64,000 bases of DNA, taken from the NCBI GenBank assembly GCA_022316685.1, contig JAKJHU010000065.1:3218322-3282321 (forward strand), given 5' to 3'. The DNA comes from Progne subis subis. Lineage: Eukaryota > Chordata > Aves > Passeriformes > Hirundinidae. The translations under genes were made by a program, and so were the position numbers. The notes below the pieces were generated by a model that ran no database searches, was not told the DNA's origin, and saw only the letters and a list, made by a program, of their open reading frames with translations. Positions 14,223-25,870 of the stretch are shown one piece after another. How positions within the stretch are numbered: the stretch's first letter is position 1; each line of letters starts with the position of its first letter.

Positions 14223-14386
14223 CAGCTGTCATTCCCAAGTAAAGGCTTTTTGAGGAGGCTGGGAGATAACTGAAGTCCAAGCTGTGCAGCCAGGCAGGTG
14301 TGAGAGCCAGGCAGCCACACAAAGTTACTGCTGTGCTTCACACACCTGGAACGGAGTTAAAACAGCTGCCACTTATTCTGCACCTG
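14223..14386. promoter_or_regulatory. Cluster of five E-boxes
   Basis: CAGCTG or CAGGTG/CACCTG motifs occur at 14223-14228, 14295-14300, 14343-14348, 14363-14368 and 14381-14386, within a GC-richer patch of the intron. Such clusters are typical of bHLH-bound elements, but nothing else here shows enhancer function. Confidence 0.2.
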
Positions 14387-17300
14387 CATCGGGGCTCCAC
14401 TCCCACCATGAAAGAGAGAAGAGCAATGCATGACTGCTGCTGATCTTTGTGCCCCAAGTACAGATGAGAGTGGAGAGGGGTGTGGAGTTGAATACAGAAA
14501 GGGTGAAAACACCTCAAAGAAATCCAATCGACAGACAAGCTGGTAAACTTTACTTTTTCCAAGTTGATTATCCTGGTGTTTCCCTTTCAGTGAGCTCCAA
14601 GCACTATGTAACAGTTCAGGAAAGAAAAGTTCTGAATATATTCAGACACAGATACTTAACAGTAATTTGGGGGGTATTCAGAGCGACAGTAAAATTTTTA
14701 AGCTGTTCTTAGGACAAACAGGGCTACAAACCTTCAAACAAAAAGGCTTTTCTGATATCTAAAAGTGCCAAGTAGTTTTCTCATTTTTCCAATGTGTCTC
14801 AAAAGGAACACAGGTTAGCATATAACCTGATTAAATGTGTAATTCTGAAACTTGTCTTGGGCAAAAAAATTGAGTACAGCTTCATCACAATCACCTGATG
14901 ATAAGATACAGTAAACACCAAAGTGAGCCAGAAGTCTCACAGAAAAGTCTTAATTGTTTAAGCCTGATACTGGCTGATACTGTTATTGCTGAATTCCTCC
15001 TTCAAAGTGAAATGGAAAAGGGATGGTAGTCAAAACTTCAATACATTAGATCTGGAATATTTAACTCAGCTCTGAAAAAGAAGGGGAGGACGATCTCATG
15101 GAAAGAGAATTCTTGCAGGTTTTTCGTAAAGTCGTGAGTCGCTGCAACCTCAAGTTGCAGCAGTCCAGTGAAAGACCAGAAACACTAATGTCTACCAAGT
15201 TTACAATACATAATTTTGACCTAGAGGGAACACAGTCAAATAAATTTAGCTGTCATAATGGCAAATGCAAATATTCAAATCATACATAAAGCTTATTTTA
15301 ATTTCAGAAAACAAGCTTTCTTCGTAAATTCCATCACGCTGAAAATTGCCAAAATTTTGCTTTCCTGTAGTAAATGCCTACTAAAAAAAAATCATAACTC
15401 CTACAGCTAAATATGTTCAGCCAGCCCTTTTGCTCCTCTTCCCAGGAATGCTTCTGCTCAAAGTGTCAGCATTTCACAAATACCACAATATCATGATGTA
15501 CATACCAGTTTCAAACCCTATTCGTCGGCATTTGTAATCGGACAGCCTCTATTTTCCATAATTTATGCAGTTAACCACTTATTCTGCCCAATGATTCTAG
15601 AAGGAAGGGATCATAGGTAATATTCAAATATATTTGACATTAGACCTAAAGCTCCAAGAAATTGAATGAAGATGCTTGTGAAGTTCAACCACCATTCATA
15701 TACAGGGAATACTCAACCTACTGGGAAAGAATGTATTCATAATTTGTTTCCAAGGAAATAAAAGGGAAGTTTTTATGAAACCTTCTATTTTTTCTATCAA
15801 ATGCAAAAAACACTCAGGTTTTCTGGATGTTTAAACCAGTATTTTTTTTAGACTTTGCTGTAAAGGAAGCCATTAAGAAAAAAATGGTTGATAAATTAAA
15901 GAAAAATTTTGCATGTGGCACCTGGCTTCCAGATTCATGTGAGAGAGACAAGAAACCCCTCCTTGCTGAAGGATAAAGAGGAAAAAAAAAAAAGGATCAG
16001 AGCAGCCCCAGTTTGGAATCCTTCCAGAAGCTCTATCTTACCATCCTGAAGCCCACCATTGTTTTGATAAATTCTATTATCTGAGTTGGTGTTAAAATGA
16101 ACTTTTTTCCTGAGGGACTATGCTTGTCTGTTCCCAGTCTCTTGGTAAGAATTCCTTTTTCTGGCCAATCATGTTGTGCCTTAATGATGCAGATGGGGAG
16201 TAAGCACTGCCAAGACCTCTGTAAACACTCACAATTCTGTTGAGAGGCTGAAAGGTAACATTATTTTGATAATGGTTTCTGAAACTTGTTATCAGCAGAA
16301 AATCTTTTCTCTGTCACATGTCCTCCTATGTGAAAATATGCTATTTGCAAGTTCAGAGCTGAAAATTACTCTCTTCAGGCAGATCAGGAACAAGTGAGAA
16401 CAAACCTATTGTTCTGACTGAAACATGCAGGTGTTCAGTCCACCAAGGCTCTGAAACAGATCAACATTTTTGTTGGAATAACAATGCATCAGCAATAAAA
16501 AAACCTTCCTCCTTTGCTACAATAGTTCATTTTTTAAAAGAATATAGATTCTATTTCCTTTGTGAGAAGGCTCTACAAGGGGAAAAAGTTGTTTGTGGCA
16601 TGCATGTGTAAAAGCACTACAAAAATCAGAAAAACTCTCCACCACAAGTTTGTTCATCATTATGTTGCTCAAGCTATGGAAACCTGCACAGGCATCCTCC
16701 ATCTGAGGTTAAAAAAAATTATAATAATAATTTAAAAATAAAAAGAAAATTAATGCTACATCTTAGAGAATTATCAGAGTGGTAATTTTCTAAGGATACT
16801 GTAACTCTTCATCAAAACAGATGTTTAATAGAAGACAGCAAAGACAACAATTGAACAGATAGTATATTGGGTGCTCTCATCTATTTGACACCTAACACAA
16901 ACACTTATGAAACAGCAAACAACAAGTTTAATTACTCAAACTTGGGGACACAAAATTCATCAGCATTGATGGCATTGCCTTTGTTTCTTAAGATGTAGCA
17001 GAGGAATGTGCTTTCTCTGTGGAAACACTGTCCTTTTAAATAGTCCCTTCCTCCAGATATCGAAACAAGCAATGCTGGAGCCATGGGAGTGCCTAGCGTC
17101 TCCCAGGTGCCCCAAGCTGACAGAGGCTATGGTTTAATTCAGCACTGCTAAAAACTTGCTAACACCTGAAATGAGCACTGCTGGCTCCCCAATGTGCTTT
17201 CAGATGTGTTTTGGCAGTTGCAGTATCAGAGCAGATACAGAAAGTCCAGCCCATTCAAAGAGAAAAACGACCCCTTAGCTTGCTTTTTCACTTTTGTAAA

Positions 17301-20300
17301 TCAAATTACAATCCTTGACTAACACATTGGGACCGAATTCCACTAATCCCTTCAGACTGCATTCCTGATTTTCTGTAGAAAGCTGCACTCTCCGTTTCAG
17401 TCTCCTTGCCTCGATTCTTAGACTTAGCTGTTTTAAACGGCATTCAGATCACAGACAAAAATAAAATCTGTGTGGAATTGTCTTTGCATTGACTACCATT
17501 GTAAAATGAGCAATGAAACGTAACAAATAGAGTGAGATTGACTATGAAAACAAGACTGAAACACAATTCTCGTTCAAGAGAGCCATCTAGTGCCTTCATG
17601 CTCCATGTGAAGGATGCAAATCTTCAAGCTAGCTACTGATTGATATTTAGGAATTATTTAGGGCCTCATTTTTCCCCCAAACTTTCAAATACCTAGAAAT
17701 CAATTCACTGTTTCTTGCTCAGCATCTGAAGACCATTGATTTAGTTAATTAACCTTCCAAAAATTCAGCAGATAATGAAAAATTAGAAATTTAATTAACT
17801 CAGTGCTTGCAGGAACTTGCTGAAAGGATCTCATGAACTGAGAAATTCCTGAAGTTCTCCTTCTAAAGATCACGTATTAGAGAAATATTTTTCCAATATT
17901 TAGTTTTGAGTCAAATAATGAGCTAAAGAAAATAAACCCACATATTTTAGCTTATATTCATTGTTATAAATCTAAAACATAAGCCCTATGTACTTTTAGA
18001 AATAAATTTATATTTAGGGAAATTAAATGTGTAAGAGCCAAAGCCAATTAAAGCCGTGTGACTAAAAAGAAAACATATCTAGATGTTACTTATCTAGTAG
18101 CAAATAAAAATAATACGTTCTCCACGTGCATTTTAAGAAGAAAGGTGTGTGAAGCTCGTTGTCTTTAATAAATGGCCCCTTACTAGCCCCACTTGGAAGC
18201 CTTTCCCAAAAAATACTACCTTGAATGGAATTAGGAATGAGACGACATTGGAGAGCAATGGCAGCAAAAGAACTTTGTTAATTCAGTAATATTTGTTAAT
18301 ACAGCAGCCAGAAGTCAGTGAAACACTACTAAGAACCTGTTTGCAGCTACCAAGTACAGCCATCAGCTGACTAAGCATTTCTCTGTCAATTATTACATTT
18401 TCTTTATTTTAGTAACATCAGTGGAACTTGGACTATGTAAAAAATCCTCCGTTATCACAGGTCTCTAGGAGAGAACACAAAGTGTGTACTTAGAAAGAAC
18501 ACATTCAAGTAAATTGCGTAAAAGGCAGGGCAATGAAGAACATACAGAACCGGTAACTATTCTAAATATACTAATAAGACATAAATGGCTCTAAAACATT
18601 TGGGTTGTTTAGTTTTGCAAAAGGTTATGTTCCAGGGAGAAGATCTTGACGTGGAACCAGAAAATAGTAAACATGTGAACTGAGCAAAGAGCCTTGCAAA
18701 GTCAGTGCTTTATGCCTGGGGACAGTACTTGAATTACAGCAATTCAAGCCAGTCCCCAGATTGCCTTCTAAAGGATGCACTTTTTCCAGGAATGCTGGCA
18801 GGATCGATACTGATCACCTCCACACGTGGAAAGGTACAGAAATCCAGCTTATTTACGGGCCTGTTTTTTCTCCCTTCCAAAAATATTTTCTTTAGTTGCT
18901 GGTATGACACATGGCAGTTTCAAACTGCTTTCTCATATATGAGATTCCAAACAACTGGTGGTGGTGTCATGGAGGTCAGTCCTGCTTTCAAAGAAACTGA
19001 TTTCTAAATGAACAAAGCTTTCCAGTCCTTCACGGACTTACAAAAACTATTGCAAACCAAGCACCCTGGCAAGAATATCACAGGACACAGCAAAATCTGA
19101 ATGGGCTACATTAGAAGTAACAACTGTTCTCTAGAGCATAATCAGGTTCTGTCTACTTTGTCATGCCTCTAGCAACTGCCAACACTGCAGAGTCCTTCTG
19201 TATACTTCAAGGCTCACCTTAAAAACACATAATACTATTGATATTTTGATAAAAAGCAATTGTTTTACAGTAAATTATAAGATTCATATTTTGAGTTGAG
19301 GCAGGAGAAATAAAAGGAAAGAGGTACTAATGAACCTAATAAAAAAAGCTCAGTCTAGAATGGTTGTTAAATCTGTGTAACCAACTTCAGGGAAGAAACG
19401 TTTGGTGTCAATAAAGCATTTCCTTAGTAAATTACTACTGGCTCCAGTGTAAGACATTTACAGTAAACACCAAAAGTCTGCAAGGCATCTGTTCTATTCA
19501 CGGTGGAAGAAGGAACTTTGCTCCATTAATAACTTTAAAAACATGCAATAACTAATTCATGATGGCAGTTCAAATCCTATCAGCAGCCTTCATTATTTGA
19601 CCAAGCTGAGTTCAAAGATAGAGCCAAGTTTTAAAAAAAATCCCTTGAAAGTTTAGAAGTACACTTTAAATTATTATAAAGATGTGCTGTTCTTCTTTCT
19701 GCTAAATATAAAAAAGCTGTAACTTTAAACCATGAGCAACATCATTTTAAGAATACATGCAAGATAAGAGTTAAAATGTGTATATAAAATCCTATATGAT
19801 CTCAGAATTTGTTTTAATGAAATTGTATGTTGTACAGAGAGGTCATGTGTAATATACATGCATGTATATATAATAAAATACTTGCTGGAATTTTAACATT
19901 TGACTTCACTAGAGACTTAGTGGGACTTTGCCTTAGGCAAGTTTTTAATAGCAATAATAAAAAAATACTTAATGGTACTTAGGGTAAATAATGTGTGGTC
20001 ACTATGTTTAAAAAAAAGTAATACCAAACATCTGTGCTAGATTTCCACATGATAAAATCCCCATATTACCTACAGTTCTCCCAAAGTTATAGAGAAACAA
20101 ATGTTTATTTAAAATTCTAGAAGAGACATGTGATAACCAACTTAAGAACTTTAAGGCAGGCATCTTGATTTTTCTGACAGGAATGTATATTTCGTGATGT
20201 TTAATTATGAACATGAAGAAAGCCACAGTATGACATTATGGTTTCAAGACAGATTTTCAACCACTAACAGACCAAGAATGTCCATTTTCTTATCAATGGA

Positions 20301-22181
20301 CACCAATTAATTTCCTTATCAAAGCAAAAGCTATTTTTTTTTCCCAGAAAACAACAAAAAAATTTCATCTACCTTTGAAATACAGTAACAAAAATACTTG
20401 AGTGAATTTAATTAGTTAAAGGCATAGGATACAGTCTTAACAGTGATGGAAAGCCAAGTGCAATCTGGGCAGAAATCCTCAGAAAGCATGAAACAGAGCT
20501 CAACACTCTCTTAACAGGCTGCATCTCTCAAACTGAAGCAGAAACACATGCTCAACGCTGTTACTCAGAGCTACATTTGTTCTCTCTTGCTTTGTGAATC
20601 AGGAACTAAGGAAATCTTTGCTATAACTCTCTCCAAACTGGGAATTCGGCTATCCCTGTGAAAGCTTATTGCATAGATTTAAAATTCCTTGACACAGGGG
20701 GGAAAAAAAAAATCTAAGCCCATTTTTTGCACAGCTTATTTCCTAACATTTTAGTGAACCCTGCTGACATTGACATTCTTTGCTGTTCCTGTAAAAGAGC
20801 AGGATTCCAACTTCCACTTTCTTCTCTGTAATGGGTCTTCGCATTTGCCATTGCCAAGGCCCTCAAACACAAAGCTTGAGTAAAACTGTCATCACAAATT
20901 TGCTTCTGTGAAACAAAGAATTGTGCATTGCACACTGCAGAAAGGTACAATCTTTGAGGGCCACAAAGTCAACACATCACTGTTAGCCTGTGCCTCCAAA
21001 GAAAATGAAAGCAAATTAAAAAAAAACACCACGCCACCAAACTTATTTTCTGGATTAATTTCACTGCCTCTAGTACACCAGCTAATTCCATGACTCTCAC
21101 CTGTACTTTCTCTAAGAAACACCATCTAAAGCCTGGAGAAATTTCAGATCTGTGAAGGCAGCTATAACTATAACTATGAAATTCTGCTGAGGCTACTCAT
21201 GGGGGTGGGTGGAAGAAGGGCAAGAAGCAATCAGTGGCTTAAAAACAAGAAATTTTTGCACGATTCTTGGATATCCAGCCAATCAGAACAGTAGGATATT
21301 TATTTCTGATAATGTGCATTCTTATGTGAAATGGGCAGAAAATTAAAAATTGACAAGGTGGTAGAGGCTTACAGATATAAGAAATAATTTCTCTTTATCT
21401 AGTTAAATGAGCTTTGAAAAAGTTACCAGCCAGACAAAAGCAGCTGTGGAATAACAAAGAACATCTCCCTTACTATTCAATTCCTCATAGGATCAGTTCT
21501 CAGGGGTTGCAGGTCAAGGAGAGAGAACTGAAATTCATTTCAGATATGAGTGTGTTGAAGAGGCTGTCCTTAATCCCCAATATTTCAAGACCACTTGCCT
21601 CAGTTTCTCTCACAACATGGTAGTTTAATTCTCTGGTTTGGTCAAAATATCACCCACCAGTGATTATTAACAGCTTTCTACACCATGTTCATTACCTAAA
21701 AGATTAACAAAATTAATAAACAAAAGAAGAAATTCCAGCTGTGCACTGTTTTAAAACACTAAGAAATGAACAGTGTAAGAGAGAAAAATCACAGTTGATT
21801 AGGCAAAAACATGGTCAAAAGCTCCGCAAAATACATGTAACCTTCACCTTTCTCCAGGTGGTTGGTATACAATTAGATTTCATGAACTGAAACATTCAAG
21901 TCCAAAGTAATTTTAAATTAAATACCAACAGCAAAGGGCTTATGAAAAGTCAATCTCTAGGTTTTTATGTAGTGTTAAGGCTGTATAAAATCAGCAGTCT
22001 TCAGTTAATTTTCTTCTATGTTAAACTTCATTTGCACCATGTTAACTTTTTTCCACAGATAGCGCTCTTTCTGCTGGGAACTACAGCAGAACCTTTCATT
22101 GTAAAGGTAAACTAAAACACACAAGCCCTATTGGCTGTATAATTTCATATGATGCTACACAGAATTTTATCATCCTTGTTT

Positions 22182-22412
22182 CACAGAATCACCAAATCAT
22201 TAAGGTTGCAAAACACATCCAAGATCATCAAGTCTAAAATTTCCTTTGAAAATCTTCACCTTGTCAATCAGATGATGGCACTGAGTGCCACACCCAGACA
22301 TTTCTTGAACAGCTTCAGGGATGGTGACTCCATCACTTCCCCAAGTTGTCCACTCCAGTGTTCAACAACCCTTTCCACGAAGATACTGCCCCTGAACCTC
22401 CCCTAGCACAGA
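22182..22412 (-). mobile_element. CR1 LINE 3'-end fragment
   Basis: On the plus strand this reads as the complement of the CR1 3' end: CACAGAATCACC, then TTAAGGTTGCAAAAC, GATCATCAAGTC, a CTGAGTGCCACACCCAGAC segment, CAGGGATGGTGACTCCATCAC, CCAGTGTTCAACAACCCTTTC and GAACCTCCCC. These match the well-known avian CR1 tail in order, so the element's sense is minus and its 3' end is at the low coordinate. A short deletion is evident before GAACCTCCCC, where the usual TTTTTCCTAATATC segment is missing. It is 5'-truncated, has no coding capacity and is considerably diverged. It is one of the main reasons for calling the genome avian. Confidence 0.85.
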
Positions 22413-25214
22413 CAGTTTCAAGTGCAGCAACAGAAATAAAATAGCAAAACTAATTAAAGAAAAGAAACAGCCATCCAGGATTTGATCAAACAGAACATTA
22501 CACATGACCCAGTACTAGTTTCTCAGAAATACACTCAACACTTGAGCTACGCTCCAACCTGTAAAAATAAAGACAGCAGAATATTTTAGATGATGTTCTA
22601 AAATGACAAATATTTTGTGAAAGGTATAGAAAGATTAACACAATTCGAGTGAATACTAAATAATTCATGAATGAAATTCATAAAAAATGTATCCAAGTTC
22701 TAGCTTACTTTTAAAGCATTCTCAGGAGAAAAAAAAAATTCAGGTGATTTATACAGTTATGATGAAAACCTACAAACGCTAGTTACAGGAAAAAAAACCC
22801 AATCCCCTGGGCAGGCTGCTGCAGAAGATTCGACCCAGTAACCTGTTTTATCCTATTGAGAATCCACATTGTGCAGGATGAAAAAAGTAGAGACAGAAAT
22901 TCAAATGAGCACTGCAGAACAAGGATTTACCAAACTACACATAAAGATCAAAGGCTGATCTATTTGGACTTTTAACAAATATGTAACATTTTTAAACTAT
23001 ACATACTGTCTGATGTTACTTCAAAGCATGCAGACAACTTTCCATAACAAAAAAGCAAAAGAAAAAATTTGAACCTCAGTACATTTTCCAAGAGTTCACC
23101 AGAACAATAAAATCCAGAGTCCAGGATAAACAAACAGGTACCTACTAAAACATTTTGTTTCTAAAGAGTTCCTACAGCCTAACCATCATACTTCCAAATT
23201 CCCTACAACAAGCTTCAAATATGCAGAAACTTTAAAAAATAAATAAAAATAAAACCTAAAAATATTGTGTGCAACACAAAGAGAGCTGGAGAGAGAGACT
23301 GCACTCAAAGCCTTGAATTTTTAGAAAAACAAGGAAATTGTGTGCCAAAAGCTCTAAAACATTAGACAGTTCCTGCCAATCTGGCTGGGACAGACTCCAG
23401 GAAACAAATCCAGTAAAATTTTAAACCCTGACCACTTCCCAAGGTGTACCAGCATGTCATAAGCAGTAAACTCCATTCTATACTTGCAGCACTCCAGACA
23501 AAAGACAACATCTATGTTCTCATATAAACTGAAGGAGAAAACTTTTTTCCCTGCCCCTGAGAACAACGGGGTGGGGGGGAAACATCCAATTAATTCTGTA
23601 TAAATACAGGAGAAACGTGCACAGTCTATAGGTAGCAATAATATCTCCTTTCAGAATGCTTTGGACTAATCAGTAAATTAGATGCCAATTGGACTTTACT
23701 TGGAAGCTCACATTTTATCTATTTTTCGAGCTCAATTTAGTTCTCTTTCTCACTGTCCTTGATAACCATTCTCATTAGAAACTTTCTTCAAATTTCCTCA
23801 TGTCCCATATATATCCAAAATCAGAGTTCACAAACTTAATTGACACTGATAGAACAGATAAAATATAATCACACAATCACCCAACCTTGAAAACAGAGTA
23901 TATGCAGACCTAAATCGAGAAAGCTTGTCTCCTAGTTTACAGAATTTATTCCACAACCCTCCCTCATCACAAATTCAGCATCACTAGCACCTTATGCAAC
24001 TCCTTTCAGAATCCATTAATGCGTTATATCAGCTTTAATTAAAATTCTGCTTGTGAAAAGATTCAGGATCCACACCTTTGCAAAGAAGACTTCACTGAAG
24101 TCCATCACAAAATTTTCTAATTTCTAAGCTTCAAATGGGCAGCAGAAACTGAATCCTCAATACATATTCTAGGTTAGAGAATAATATAAGCTGAATGTAA
24201 AATAAGTTTTCCATTCCAAAGAAAATATTTTGACAATGATCTCTAGATGTAAATAAATGGTTTTACTGTCAAGCATTGAGCTCTTGCAATAATTTCATTT
24301 TGCACTTTGATCTGTCAGGCAAATCAGTGTTTTAGTGACCACGCTGCTGCTGAGTTTCTAAGCGGACAGACGTGTTTCTCCTGTACACAACCTCCCTGCG
24401 AGTTTTCACCCTCCTTCGCAGGGTCTTGGTGAGGAAGATTGGCCCTGCCTTGTTTGCCTGACAGAGCCACATGAGAACACTGCTGGGATCTAAAGGGGCA
24501 GATGGGTTTGACACCAGGCCAGATTTTCCTTCAATTAATTGTACTAATCCAATCATCCCAAATCCAGTCCAAAAAAAATGCATTTACAAGTGATGTGGGC
24601 AGCTGGTGCAGGTGGGCTTGGGATTAAATTTAGGTTTTCCCAAAGCAGAACACAGCCAGCAGCAGTGTTTTAATGTGACATTATGGTCTATTTATGTAAA
24701 AAATTGAAGTAGCCCCACATGAAAATACATTAGAAATACACATAGGCAGAAGCCTTTTTTATATGGAATACAAATGATTATTTTAAAATACTCTTTTCGA
24801 ACACAAGAGGCATAAAAATCCAACACAAAGGTAGCACACGCTCATGACTCTTTAGTTAGAGCAGCAACAGGTGCCACTTCCTCTTCGGTAGGTCTAGTCT
24901 TCACTTGCCAGATACCGCTTTGTAAAAGTGAAAGGATAAAGAAATCTTGCAAAGAAACCTTTCAGAGACAATAAGCCCAAATATACCTACTTCTCTTCTG
25001 TATTTTCTTATTCTTGCTTTCAAATATCAGTAAGTACTGCTGAGGTACTTATTACAGACATAAAACAAACACATGCTATCCTTTTCATCAAAAAATTAGA
25101 GCACATAAAGAAAACACTTCAATACTCTAGTTATATTTCTAAAACTGCAACAAGTTCCATGACTATTTTTAACAAAAATATATATTTTAAACAAATAAAT
25201 GAGTTTTTCATTAC

Positions 25215-25631
25215 CTCTCTAAGATGCATGTTTTCCTTCTCCTTCTGATCTAAAATCACTTCTAAATGATTAACCTGAGATTCAGCCTCTGCCATCCTTC
25301 GAGTTCTCTCATTGTCATCTTCCATTCCTTTAGAAGGCAAACCTTTACTTTGCAACATCTCTAAAAGCTTTTTTATTGATTCATCTCTGGCATTTAGCGT
25401 TTGCTTCTGTGTTTCAATCCTGAGCTCCATTTCTTCTAGAGTTTTTCGCAACAGGAAGAGCTCTTTAGCTTGTCTATCATGCTCTGCCTGAAGTCTTCGA
25501 AAATTCTCCTCTGTGAGCTCAATGGTAAAATGCTCAGCCCCTCTGTTCCCACTTTCTTGCTGCAGAAGATGATTAAGGTCTCTCTGGGTTCTAAGCTCAT
25601 CTTGAAGTGCCTGGATTGTCATTTGCAGATG
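25215..25631 (-). CDS. ERC2: ERC2 (ELKS2/CAST) N-terminal coiled-coil exon, 417 nt
   Basis: On the minus strand this exon encodes 139 residues, from H-L-Q-M-T-I-Q-A-L-Q to E-N-M-H-L-R-E, in phase 0 at both ends and with no stop. The acceptor is a long pyrimidine tract ending TTGCAG (CAG at 25632-25634). The donor is GAG then GTAATG (25209-25214). The product is almost wholly heptad-patterned coiled coil: exon residues 1-25, 37-95 and about 108-139, with a more polar, Gly/Pro-containing break near 96-103 (K-G-L-P-S-K-G). The N-H-L-L-Q-Q-E-S-G-N-R-G segment is typical of ERC2; ERC1 has N-Q-L-F-Q-Q-D-S-S-S-R. ERC2 organises the cytomatrix at the neuronal active zone, and its N-terminal coiled-coil half contacts liprin-alpha and other scaffold proteins. 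From memory the exon covers about residues 220-358. The open frame runs two codons into the upstream intron and 27 codons into the downstream intron; the splice sites define the real limits. Confidence 0.97.
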
Positions 25632-25634
25632 CTG

Positions 25635-25660
25635 CAATGAAGAAGAAGAAAGAAAAAATT
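25635..25660 (-). promoter_or_regulatory. ERC2: Pyrimidine tract and branch region of the 417-nt ERC2 exon
   Basis: The minus strand reads as an uninterrupted TTTTTTCTTTCTTCTTCTTC tract just before ATTGCAG. It is rich in UCUU/CUUC motifs of the kind bound by polypyrimidine-tract-binding protein. ACTAAT (25658-25663) and TACTAAT (25682-25688) are plausible branch points. This supports the acceptor choice for the exon. Confidence 0.6.
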
Positions 25661-25815
25661 AGTTTAGAATCTGAATGTAGAATTAGTATTTGATTAAAGT
25701 TTTGTCGTATGCTGTTACAAAAAGTTATTTGAATTAGTAATGAAAGTATACCAAATGACCTTATAAAATATCAAATGCAGGTGAAAATATTTGTAATGAT
25801 ATCTTAAAAGTGCTT

Positions 25816-25870
25816 CTAGAAAGAAAAAAGAAGACAAAAGAAGACAAAAAAAGACATACAAAGACACAAA
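25816..25870 (-). promoter_or_regulatory. Upstream decoy acceptor with PTB-like tract
   Basis: On the minus strand this is a roughly 50-nt T/C-rich tract with repeated GTCTTCTTTT units ending TTTCTTTCTAG (AG at 25816-25817). On the plus strand it is the near-tandem AAGAAGACAAAAG repeat. It looks like a complete 3' splice site 185 nt upstream of the true acceptor. Its use would reach an in-frame stop soon after (AAG CAC TTT TAA if read in that frame). Splicing activity is inferred only. Confidence 0.3.

Larger units (their letters stand above)
198..25214 (-). other. ERC2: ERC2 intron between the 417-nt and 75-nt exons (25,017 bp)
   Basis: The intron runs in transcript order from the GTAATG donor at 25214 to the CCACAG acceptor at 198. 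It is AT-rich, with scattered A or T runs and short chance open frames. Recognised contents are a CR1 fragment (22182-22412), a possible pseudo-exon (9956-10055) and an E-box cluster (14223-14386). Slightly GC-richer stretches without recognisable identity lie near 6220-6480, 17040-17240 and 24340-24520. No second gene was identified on either strand. Confidence 0.9.

Noticed and set aside
24332..24583. GC-richer 83-codon open frame close downstream of the 417-nt ERC2 exon
   Set aside because: No convincing acceptor and donor pair and no recognisable protein. Treated as intron.
25131..25214. Continuation of the ERC2 frame below the exon (27 more codons)
   Set aside because: The sequence leaves the ERC2 family exactly at the GTAATG donor, so this is intron read-through.
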